Source: Crocodylus rhombifer (lineage: Eukaryota > Chordata > Crocodylia > Crocodylidae). Taken from it: a stretch of DNA of 64,000 nt. The stretch is from NCBI GenBank assembly GCA_038503035.1, contig JAVSML010024419.1, positions 1-64,000 of the forward strand, read 5' to 3'. A program made the position numbers and the translations under genes. Below, piece after piece: positions 45,583 through 55,421 of the stretch; within the stretch, counting starts at the first letter, position 1; each line of letters opens with the position of its first letter. The notes beneath the pieces are model-generated. The model was not told the origin of the DNA, did not search any database, and worked only from the letters and a program-made list of their open reading frames with translations.

Positions 45583-47185
45583 AGTGTCACTTCAAAGTTT
45601 TAACGCAGCAAGGGGATCACTATTAAAATCAGCCAGGAATATTCAATAAAACTCTTTTTTTTTTAGGAAATGCACATTCATCCGTTCTGATGAAACATTT
45701 TGACAGACAGAATTTTCAGGGGTAGGAAAAGCCAAAATGAATCAGACCCTTCATAACCCTTTGATAAAGGTACTTAGGATGTAAAAGGTCCAGATTGCAG
45801 CTGAAAAATACCCTCACCACTGAATGACTAGCTGGGATGGATGGTCACTTTTGCACTTGTGTTCCCCTCTTCCCCCCCAAAAAATATTGAACACTCTCAA
45901 GTTTCAATCTCCACCGGAACAAAAACAAATGATAAAACCTCCACACATTTCATGAAACAAATGTTTTCCAGCTACCCCAAAAGCAACAGAGAAATTTGTG
46001 GCATTCCTTGCCCTTATAAAATATTCATATATTTCATGCTGTGGCTACAGCAATTCAATCCACCCAGCTTGTCAGCTCACTCCAACACAAACAAAACCAC
46101 ATTTGTTACCTGGAAATACTTGCTAAGAAAAAAAAAAAAATCCTGCTGAGCCTCTGGGTTTTAATGTCTGCTGATTTGCCTGTTTAAATTAGTTTTGCTT
46201 GGACAATAATAAAGAGAGAGGAAGAGCAAATGAAGCAAGGGAATTCAACCAAACCTATGCCCAATGCAGAGAAATGTTGTGGTTGCTTAGTGTGTCAAAT
46301 CTAAACACATAACAATGAACCCTCTGGGTAAAACCTAGAGAAAATGGGCTGATTTCTAAATGTCATCAGCAGAAAATGTCTTTGCACTCATATTTTGGAT
46401 GCTTAGCAGCAGAAGGATTTAAAATGAAATTAAAGAAACTCCTCACTCTGCCACTGCACTGTGAGGAGCTAAAAACGCTGCACAGTTTTCTTTGCTTTTT
46501 TGATGTTAAATCTCCTCTACCTGTTAGCAGCAAAGCAGTGTTGAAAGGTCTAGAAAAGCTGTTCTGAAGAGAAAACCGTACTCTGCAGAGGAGACTGTGA
46601 CAAGCTGGTTTTCAGTTCCCTTACGTTTGGCTTCATTTATTCCTAGGCTTTGATACAGCACTCATCACTGCATCTCATGTTTACCGAGGCATTATCTCCA
46701 GCTTGCAAAACAGTAAAAACAGAAACACAAACAAGTTCAACTTGCTCCAGAGTAAATCAACAGCAGAGCCAAAAATAACACCCCAGAATGCCTGACTCCA
46801 CATCCAACTCTTGAACCAGAAGATCATCCTGCCTCATATGGAAGTCACTCTGATTTACCAGCCATAATGCCAGCTGCAAAGGCTTATCTTCATTGCAGCA
46901 TTAGCCTGAAGTATATTTCAAGTGTCCCTACCTTGGCTGCCATTTACACACAAAAATCTCTAGCTTCAGTTAAGTGCCCCTTTTCATTCGAGCATAGCTG
47001 GCACCCCCCTTGTGTATGAGTTGAAGCTTGAATGCTGCTGAAGTGGCAATACAGTGGGGACTCACTGAGTTGCCAATACAAACAGTCCCCACTCCTTGAA
47101 TGATCTATGTGATTGGTCTCACCCACGCTCTGCTAACCTGAGAGGAGTTACTGTGAGTACAGATAACTTCTGCTAACCACAGCGG
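45583..47185. other. Unassigned sequence, no gene seen
   Basis: Includes an A/T repeat-like patch near 45650-45735 and an A run at about 46130-46141. Open frames are at most 102 codons and have no domains. Confidence 0.4.
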
Positions 47186-47698
47186 ATGCTTGTTAGGCCT
47201 GTGCAAAGCAGCAAGTATTTGATTCAGCTTCGGATTCAGCGGGACCGTGATTCGATCTGGCAATTCAAATCACTGTCCCAATTTGATTCAGCCGATTTGG
47301 ATTCAGAGATTTGGCCACCAAACCAGGCTGAATCTCCTCTGAATTGAACAGGCAGTGGTGGCAGCGAGCGCCCCCCCGCAACACCCCCACATGGCTGACC
47401 TGCCCAGCCCCATCATCCTAGCACTTAAAAAAAAAAAAAAAAAAAGCCAGCAGCAGCATTGTACAGGTCCTCTGGGGGCTCGTGGCAGAGCCCCCCCTGC
47501 GCAACACAGGGCAGGGCAGTGGGGGCCAGAGGGGATGCCTGTGCCCCCCACCCTGCCAGTACCAGCATGGCAGTTGATTTGGAGGCTTCCAGTTTGATTC
47601 AGACCTTTTATTAGGTCTCCCAATTCACCCTCCATATTGGGCCGAATCTCCTCCAAATTAAATCAGCTACTGAAGCTTCACATAGCCCTAGTGCTTGT
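47186..47698. mobile_element. hAT element copy A with target duplication
   Basis: The body is 47194-47690 (497 bp). The left end taggcctgtgcaaagcagca and the reversed right end (tagggctatgtgaagcttca) are inverted repeats. Flanks atgcttgt and gtgcttgt agree at 7 of 8 positions. Inside, gattcagc / gccgaatc motifs occur in both orientations, and the centre has an A run (47429-47446) and G/C-rich DNA. No transposase is present. It is the same family as 54591-55176. Confidence 0.85.
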
Positions 47699-48815
47699 AC
47701 ACATGATGAAGAGCACTTGTACATGTGATGAAAATTGCCCTTTTGTATGGCTTAATGGTGTCACGCTTTACATGTATGCACATTTTTGGTGATTTAATGA
47801 GTTTGTATGGTCATAAACTAATCCCATCCTGATGTAGTTTAGTTTGTGATGACACAACTTGCAATGGCGCAGCCATTAATCTGTCACATGTGCATGGTAA
47901 TTCATTGAATGATACGTGGCGAGTCCTTTTGTCCATCAGGTGTCGCTACAATTTTTGTGTAGCGAGCCCCTTGTCCACTGAGTGTCGCTAAAATTTGCAG
48001 GTATTTGTGCGTAATGAATGTTTTAGGACACCTTGGTGAATGCTGCTGACTGGTGCCAAAACTTGCAACAGTTGCAAAGCATAGCTCTTGTATGCCTAGC
48101 AAAAATCCTCAGATTTTTCCCAGCAACAACCATGAAGAATCCCTGCTCCCCTCTGCCTTGCATCTCTAAAACATCCCTTTTCAGCTGGCTGAAGTGTAAT
48201 TGTCTCCTAATGCCATTAATTCATTTGCTGGTTTTATATAAACCTGACAAGTGGAGTTCTGCAAGCCCACATGAGCATTAAGCGTGCTCGCTTTATGAAT
48301 AGTGAGCAAGATCTGTCAGCATTCATTCCCTCCCCAGCTATGTCTGAACCGCTTGCTCAGCAGTTCAGACCATGTCCTGCTAAGAGCGGTGTCTTGACAC
48401 ATGGGTCACTAAGAAGTCTGCTGCTGTGCCGTGTCCTGACAGGGAGCCTGTGGGCACCCATTGGGGGTCTAATTCGTGGTACATGGCTTATTGGGTAGCC
48501 TAATACTGTGCCATGGCATACATGGTGCTAAAAAACCTAACAGGGCTAAAAGATGTCCAGAGCAAGTATGCCCATAAGGTACAAAGTTGACACTGGCACA
48601 GATACCCCCTCCCTGTCTTGACCCTGCCTGGCAGCACTTTGTCCAATGCCCAGACTTTACCCAGCAACAACAGGGTAGGAGGGGGGTGAATTCCCTTGGC
48701 CTTGTTGTCTCAAGACTTATAAATTGAGCACAAAGCTCCCTGGGGTACCCCTTATTGATCTGAGATGTCTGATATTCAGGGGAGAATGGAGTGGACCAGG
48801 GCACATAGGTCTAGC
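47699..48815. other. Unassigned sequence, no gene seen
   Basis: Short repeated phrases occur: cttgtacacatgatga / cttgtacatgtgatga near 47697 and 47715, and gtgtcgctacaattttt / gtgtcgctaaaatttgc near 47940 and 47983. They give the impression of decayed terminal repeats, but I could not define an element. Confidence 0.35.
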
Positions 48816-49253
48816 CCCAACCAGACCTTTGCTGAAACAAAGAGCCTGCTGGGGGACCCTGTGGTCATGCACCAGTTTATTTGCAGCCCATGGGCCAACT
48901 GGCACATCTGCCTTGATGCTGCCAGGAGAATGGGGGAACAGGCACAACAGGACAGCGGTCCAGTGCTCTCAAGACAAAGATGCTGTAGGCTGCTTTCCAC
49001 AGGGATGTCACCAGAGCATAGTGGCAGGGCACCCCACTGTATGACATGGCCCACTGCAGATACCTCCAGCCACTAATGAGGTACTCGCTCACCATGAGCA
49101 CATAGGGCCAGAGGCCTCACCTGCTGAGACACTGCCAACCACCACTGTGACTTGCAGGGCTCCAGTGGAGAAGACAGCGGCAGGGTCCTGGTCATATCAC
49201 CTGCCACTTCCTCTGAGGAGGACGGACGGTGGAGCTTGACCTCCACAACCAGT
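48815..49253 (+). pseudogene. Decayed Myb/SANT-like (Harbinger-type) coding relic, + strand
   Basis: Across two or three frames one reads TFAETKSLLGDPVVMHQF, then NWHICLDAARRMGEQA, then HNRTAVQCSQDK. These mirror the trihelix-type Myb/SANT pattern WxxxETxxLLxLWGD...I(F/Y)xxVAxRMxExGxxRTAxQCRxKIK. Downstream is an acidic, Ser-rich stretch SSGEDSGRVLVISPATSSEE, also usual in these proteins. A possible splice donor (CA|GTATGT) lies at 49253. Such proteins are the DNA-binding partner of PIF/Harbinger transposase or its domesticated relatives. Frameshifts make it non-functional. The identification is by pattern only. Confidence 0.4.
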
Positions 49254-49607
49254 ATGTAAAGTCTTGGGGACTCTTTAAGTCACCTGAACTGATAGCTGCA
49301 ATTAGGCTGAGCTGTGAGGTGTGTGGGGGAGAGGGGACAGCATAGGGCAGTGCTTTAAAGACCCTGGGAGTTATTGGGCAGTGCAGGGAGGTACAGGGCA
49401 ACACACAGCAGGGAGGCACACTGGTGGCCAAAAGGGGTAGGCACTTGTTTGCAGCCACTCACAGCCTGCTACCATCCATGGCCAGGCAACCCTTCTCAGT
49501 CATTTGGAGCTAACCGCTTCTTATCTGCTCTCAAGATTCATTGAGTCCATCTTTTTAGTGTGCTGAATGTCCTTAATTCACTCTTTTTCCTGCATTTCTT
49601 GATTTTC

Positions 49608-49793
49608 AGCTCCACTTGCAATGCTGCCTCCAAGGCACACAGGCTACTGAGGCAGTCTGCTGCCAATGCATGCACGGACAGGATCATGAATGCCCTCAGG
49701 GACTGTGAGCATTGGCTGCAGGAGATGGTGAGACGCATCCACCTGGCTATAGGCAGATTCACAGCCCATACCTTGTAAATAAAGGTTTCTATT
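49608..49793 (+). pseudogene. Candidate terminal exon of the + Myb/SANT-like relic
   Basis: A strong acceptor (cctgcatttcttgattttcag, ending at about 49607, shown here without its upstream tract) precedes an open frame reading SAANACTDRIMNALRDCEHW and LQEMVRRIHLAIGRFTAHTL, then a stop at 49776-49778 and AATAAA at about 49781-49787. Charged helical ends like this close Myb/SANT-like transposon proteins. Joining to the donor at 49253 needs a frame that does not match the upstream acidic frame, so the gene is either decayed or my exon pairing is wrong. Confidence 0.3.
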
Positions 49794-50014
49794 TGCTTTG
49801 TTTGATTCTTCACTTCTTGTTCCCTGTAAGAGGAGAAGTGTAGAAGGGTGGTGGGGGGGAGGGTTTGCTGGCTTGTAGGACAAGAGACTTGCATGAGCTG
49901 CTGATGGGCACACCTATCTTTCAACAGTGGCAGTCAGCAGTTAGTTAAGCCTGCCTGCCTGGTTTTGTAACTGCTTTGCTCTCCTCCACTGCCAATCACA
50001 AGCAGAACTCCTAA

Positions 50015-50305
50015 GCTGCATGCACTCAAAGGAGATATTATGTGCACTGTGCAGCACCCACTCAATTACTGCTCCCCACATTAACAAAATTCCCGGCCAG
50101 CTCACCACCACTCTGCCTTGGTTTGGCCAACGTGCCTTTCTCTGGTTAATAAAAAAAGCACGGGCCTTGAAATCCTGCCCCCCCCCAACCCCTCTCCCCC
50201 CCCACTTGGCCCAAGGATGGTCAGGGAGCACTGAAAAGCAGCATGTACTCAGAGGAAATATTAAGGGTGCTATGCAACACCCCCAGTTACTGCTCACTGC
50301 TATAC
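50015..50305. repeat. Diverged local duplication
   Basis: 'gctgcatgcactcaaaggag' with 'atattatgtgcactgtgcag' and 'cacccactcaattactgctc' (50015-50075) reappears as 'gcagcatgtactcagaggaa', 'atattaagggtgctatgcaa' and 'cacccccagttactgctcac' (50238-50298). The offset is 223 bp. A C run lies between the copies. Confidence 0.7.
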
Positions 50306-51079
50306 CCTTGGTACCCACATTCTGGGCACGCCCCACCCACCTCAGTCCAGAGGTGAGCACATCCTCTTTCATTAGTGCAATGTGTCTGGAACAAGTCTGG
50401 CTTACCTCCTCCCCAACAACCCATGCCTCTACAGCTCTTCCTAGTACAGCAGACAGACATGGTCAAAAATTCATTTCTATTTCACCAAGCATTTATTTTA
50501 CCGTCAATAACTGAGGCAGAACTGAAATAATGCAGGAACACAATGCCCACTCCCCAATTTCCTACAGCAGCAACACCACTAACAACTAAAAACCCATTGC
50601 CCGTTTTAGGGTCTTCTTCCCCGCACTGTGTCCCCTCTCGTCTCACCCTCCCCTTTGTCCCTAAAGCATAGTGGCGCTCTCCTTAGCCAGCTAGAGTAGG
50701 GGCATCCCTCACTTGCAGGCACAGTGGCTGTCACTATAGGGGTCAGCTCACAGATAAGGGTACACACAGTGGATGTTGCATGGGTGGTCCTGGGTCAAGA
50801 TGGGGAAGATCACAAGTGGGGGGCCAGGGTCATGCATCTAAAGAGCTCCTCTCTAAACATGCCCTTCACTTTCCAGCTTTCTATGATAACCTGATGGCAC
50901 TGTCCGGCCAGGTCAAGGAATCCACTTGATGTCCCGGTGAGCTCCTACCTCTCACTCTTCAACCTTTCTATACACCTCCCAGACCTCATACCACCATTCA
51001 TCTGTGGACCATACTCGTGATTCCAAGGCCACTACCAAAACCTACGTCATGCTTTCTCTGGACTGTTACTGCCTGTGGC

Positions 51080-51500
51080 AGTATTCATGCATTCACTCAG
51101 CTCTGGTCCGTGCTGGTGTCCACACTTTGGGCCCATATCCCCGCCTTCAAGTGATGCAGAAGCCGGTAACAGGAATGAGAAAAACAAAGAACAAAAAACC
51201 CCAGGTGTTCATGGTCAAAGATCTCGTCCCCACTCCCAGTAGCGGACACTCCCTGAGAACGCAGGACAGCTGCCGCCTCCGAATGAGAATTCTGGTCCTG
51301 GGCCCAATAGAAAGCATGTTTCAGAGCCTTCATCTTGCTGTGGCACTGCGCAGTCCCAGTTGTGGCCGTGCAACTTCATTTCCTCAGCAATGACCACATA
51401 GATTGGCATATTTAATCAATTTTCTAGCTGTTCCAGGGCCTTTTGTTCCTCCCAAATATTAATCAAATCTGCCAGTTTTTCCCGGGCCCAGTTGGGGCCA
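51080..51500 (-). pseudogene. Decayed Myb/SANT-like (Harbinger-type) coding relic, - strand
   Basis: Read on - from about 51497: NWAREKLADLINIWEEQKAL, then EQLEN, a stop, then YVVIAEEMKLHGHNWDCA, then after a one-base shift CHSKMKALKHAFYWAQDQNS followed by HSEAAAVL. The order matches the Myb/SANT-like fold of PIF/Harbinger accessory proteins and the MSANTD/ZSCAN29-type family (WxxEExxxLIxIWGE...N..IY..IAEEM...GHxRxxxQCRxKMKALK..Y..A.D.N..SGAA). At least one stop and one frameshift kill it. It faces the + relic about 1.3 kb away. The family is known for DNA binding; the function here is lost. Confidence 0.6.
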
Positions 51501-51509
51501 TGGCTTAGG

Positions 51510-52900
51510 GATGGATGCATCTGGCTGCTGCTACAAGCCTGGCAGACGTGGCTTGTTCTTCAACACCTCCATTGAATATATTATCAGGGCCGAAATGAGT
51601 CAGAGAAAGGCATTGCTATGCTCTGACCAGAATCGTGAGATGCTTTCTGCCCCGGCTGAGAGCCGTTCTATAGACATGCGTGTGGCATCTTTTTGTGCAG
51701 GTCTCAGTTTCCAGTGACTGGACACCAGCCCCATTCTGCCTCTGCCCGGCCCCTGTATTAGGCCACTGCCAGTGTGCTGACTGCACCAGCCAGCTGCTGC
51801 CCCATCAGTCATGTCTCAGGCTGCCAGCACTGCCCTGAACCCTATGTCAGGCCTCTTCTACCCTGCTTGAGTCTGTCCCATGGGCCAGGTCACTGTTACT
51901 CTGCCTATGTCTGATTTGTGTCTTAATTTACCTTAAGGATTTCCCCCTCATCCTAACTCATAAAAGACATTTTAATAAGCATGCAGCCTTGGAAATGAGG
52001 GAGCTATGCAATATTAACAAAGCAGTTCTGATAGAGTAGCAAGCAGGCCTACTTCCAGTGCAATCTGTATAACGCAACTCCTCCCGTGAAAGCTGTGAAT
52101 AATACATTTTTGTGGAGGACCAGGAATGTCCCCTTTGGGGATCTGTGGGGGAGGCAGGATTCTGAGGATCTTCTGCTTGAAAGTCTAGCAGAAAGATTGG
52201 ACTGTCTGTCTCTAACCCTCTGGGGAATCATCAAACTCCTGACATACTGGGATGCAATGTATGATCAGAACAGGCCAGCGTTATTCACTCTCCTTATTCT
52301 AAGTTACAGCCCAGCCTTCCAGACTAAGTGTCAGGAAGCATCTCTTCCTGCCTATCTCATGCATCTCTTCATATTCCCCTAGGGTCCTGCCTGATTTAGT
52401 ATTAGTTTGGAACTGGCCCACTGCCCTGCAATACGATGGAGATTTTGCTTCTAGTACGCTGGTAGCCTTTAGACAAAGTCATCTGAGATTGGCCAAGGAG
52501 ATATCAGATAGCATTGACTGCCCTTGGTAAACCAAGAGGCCCTGTGGGACTATTCCAGATGACACCATTTTTAGTGGCTGTGTATACTCTGTATTTCTGG
52601 AGGGGCTAAGATAGGCTGGTTTTGTGCAGCTGTTGCGTATCTAATCCTCAGGCGACTTGGAGATTTGTTGTGCATCTGACAGGGGGCTCCATATTCAAAG
52701 CAGTTTGGAGGAATACAGTAATCCCTTACTTACACTATAGTCTCATTAAGATGATCCTAACAGCTACTCCCAAATTGATGTCTTTTTGGTTTAGTGCTCC
52801 ATGGATAGCAATATAATTTTATTTTGGTGTTGATGCTTAATTGTAAATCACTCAGAATGTCTACGAAACTATCCAAACAGGAATGCACTTCCTAGAGAAG
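51510..52900. other. Unassigned sequence, no gene seen
   Basis: A T/C-rich and GC-moderate stretch with frames under 100 codons. I recognise no repeat ends or domain. Confidence 0.4.
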
Positions 52901-52904
52901 AAGG

Positions 52905-53155
52905 ATTATCCAACAGTTAGAGCACTACCCTAGGCCATGTGTTGTGTTCTATGTGATTTTTCAAGTCTATTAGCCTTTCTGGACCCCAGTTTCCCACCGG
53001 TAAAATAATGCACTAGCACTAGGCATACACATCTTGCATACACCATGATCTAGAAGGATCAACAGTTGCCCATTACTACTTCCTTATCTCACTAGGGCAT
53101 TGTGAGGACAAACACATTAAAAGACTGAAGCTCAGAAACTACAGTGATGGGGGTC
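52905..53155 (+). repeat. MIR SINE, nearly full length
   Basis: In order: 'ttagagcactaccctaggcc' (tRNA-like head), 'tctattagcctttctggacc', 'ccagtttcccaccggtaaaa', 'tatctcactagggcattgtg' and 'aggacaaacacattaaaaga'. This matches MIR from 'ttaagagcacggactct' through 'cctcagtttcc...tgtaaaatg' to 'tcatagggttgttgtgaggatt'. It is an old amniote SINE. Confidence 0.7.
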
Positions 53156-53159
53156 ACCT

Positions 53160-54179
53160 TAACCAGCAAACCTGGGGAAACAGTCTGTGCCATTCACTCT
53201 ACCCAAGAGGAATAGTTCAAATAATAATGGGCCTGAGAACCATGTACCAAGCATCCTGAAATGTGGATTAGCTTTACAAATAAGTGTGTGATGTGTAGAC
53301 TAGAATTCAAGTGCAAGATATTATACTTCTTTATCACTTATACTGTCATGCAGCAAGAATTCAGCAAGCAACTGTGGACACAAGTCATGAAGAATTTAGG
53401 GTATTTTTTAGTAGTATTTTAAGTAGTACAAATAATTAACTGCCACAGGTATTAACCAAAAGTATAACAGCACAGCAACTATTTAACATATATGTGAAAT
53501 GATGGTGAAATAAGTGGGTAATTAATCTACAGCTTAAACTGAGTAGGGTGTGAAGGCTAAATAAGGAAAATATAAAAATATATATAAAATGAAGTGGGTA
53601 TTAGAATAGCACTGTGAGGAAAAAAAACAGCATACAAGTAACTGCCTACTAAACACCATTATCTCACCTGCTTTGGGTCTTTTCCCTTAAAGGTTTATGT
53701 GAGGACTACAAATGGTGATCATTCTGTATTGCTTTCCTCAGCTTTGTCACATCACCATCATGCTCTTCTACTTGAACTTGTAGATGAGGCTACTTTATAT
53801 CTATCTACCTCACCTGTTTGTCATGACTTATTACACAGAGGACTCCCGTATACTGTAACTGCCATCCTTTATGCTTTGCATTCATACTTCAAACCTGTTC
53901 CAATCACAGCGGAGAAACAAAACCATGATTTATGTGACCCATCATAACTGAGCAACCACAGTTGTACTAATAAAATGAGCTTCAGATTAAACAACATTGC
54001 AAACGATGCTTATGCTCAGTTTCAAGACAACGGCAATCTGTTTGTTTGTATTATTTAAACAGAAGCAGATGGACAAAAGTCCTACAGATTACTGGCTAAG
54101 ATCTAGACTGGGAGCATGTACAACAGATAATTTGCACTCATTTTATCAACTCATTAGAAACGCTTATAAATTGATGAAC
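53160..54179. other. Unassigned sequence, no gene seen
   Basis: AT-rich; frames up to 82 codons with no domain. Nothing is recognised. Confidence 0.45.
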
Positions 54180-54585
54180 TTCTAGTCCAGTGGTGGCTAA
54201 CCTTTTGGGCAGGCATGCCACCAGTTAACACCTGCCCTCCCCCCCCATCATCCCCCTTCCCTGAGTGCTACTCTAACCTTTACCCCCCAGAGGCATACCT
54301 GGGCTTGAATAGAGCAGAGTAGGGGCAGGACACTAACTTTTGGCAGTCATACTGCCTATCATAGCAAATTGACCCTTCCTTGGCTCTGAAAACGTCCACA
54401 GGTTTATATGGCAAGCAAGAATCCAAAGCCTCTAATTTAGCAGCTGATCCTGCCCCACTCTCCTCCAGGAGGCTTAAGCCCATGCCTCCCTTTACAGAGT
54501 GCCCAGGGCTTGCATATCATACACAGCAGTTGCTCATGCCACTTGTGGTGCATGTGCCATGGGTTGTCCACCCCTTGCTCTAGTG
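54180..54585. mobile_element. hAT element 1 of a three-element cluster
   Basis: The body is 54188-54577 (390 bp). The left end cagtggtggctaacctttt pairs with the reversed right end caaggggtggacaaccc. Flanks ttctagtc and ctctagtg agree at 6 of 8 positions. There is no transposase. It is directly followed by element 2. Confidence 0.65.
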
Positions 54586-55184
54586 TCTAGTAGGCCTGTG
54601 TGAAGCAGCAAGTATTCAGTTCAGATTTGGATTCGGCCAATTTGGAAGACAGTGATTTGATTCAGAGATTCGAATCACTGTCCCGATTCCATTTGGCCGA
54701 ATCAGTTCCAAAAGATTTGGTGCTGCTTCAGCAATTCGGCCATAGACTAAACAGGCAGCTGACACAGCTGCCTTCAGCTGGTAAGCCTGTTGAGGTTGGG
54801 GAAGGGAGGAGTGGGGCTGGAACAAGCTACCCAGCCAAGGTGGAGAGTCACGTTACTCAGGGGGGAGAGCGCGGGATGCAGGCATGGCAGTGCTCAGAGT
54901 GGGGGCTCTGCCCTGCTGCCACTTGCCCAGCCAGCGTGGGCAGCTTGTCCCAGCCCCAGCCCCAATCCCTCCATCCCCCATGCCTCTTCCCTCCCCTCTC
55001 CCCCAACCCTACCAGAATAGTGTGTCAGCTGCCTACTTAGCCTATGGCCGAATCACTGAATCTTTTCCAAATCAATTCAGAGAGCTTCGAATCGATTTGG
55101 ATTTGGAGATTTGGTCCCCGAATCAGGCCGAATCTCCTCCTAATTGAACTGCCTACCAAAACTTTGCACAGCCCTAGTGTCTAG
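54583..55184. mobile_element. hAT element 2 (copy B of the 47194 family) with perfect target duplication
   Basis: The body is 54591-55176 (586 bp). The left end taggcctgtgtgaagcagca and the reversed right end (tagggctgtgcaaagttttg) are inverted repeats. The flanking gtgtctag is identical on both sides (54583-54590 and 55177-55184). Internal attcggcc / ggccgaat motifs repeat in both orientations, as in copy A at 47194. The GC-rich centre differs from that copy. Confidence 0.88.
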
Positions 55185-55421
55185 TCCAGGGGTGGCTGAT
55201 CTCTGGCATGAGCAGCTTCTGTCTGTGGCATGGAGCAAACCAGGGAGTGGATGACAGTTTCTAGGGCAGGACAGCAGAACAGGAGATAAGACAGGAGGTA
55301 AGGAATAGGGTAGGAAGCAGAAAACCCAGAGCAGAAGATTGGGCAGAGTAGCATTCAGGAATGGTGCCACGCTAATTTGTGGCATGTCTGACAAAAAAGG
55401 CTGGCCCCTACTGGTCTGGTT
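55179..55421. mobile_element. hAT element 3 of the cluster
   Basis: The body is 55187-55413 (227 bp). The left end caggggtggctgatct pairs with the reversed right end cagtaggggccagcct. Flanks gtctagtc and gtctggtt agree at 6 of 8. Sub-terminal ggcatgagc near the left and gtggcatgtctg near the right are mirrored. There is no coding capacity. Confidence 0.65.
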
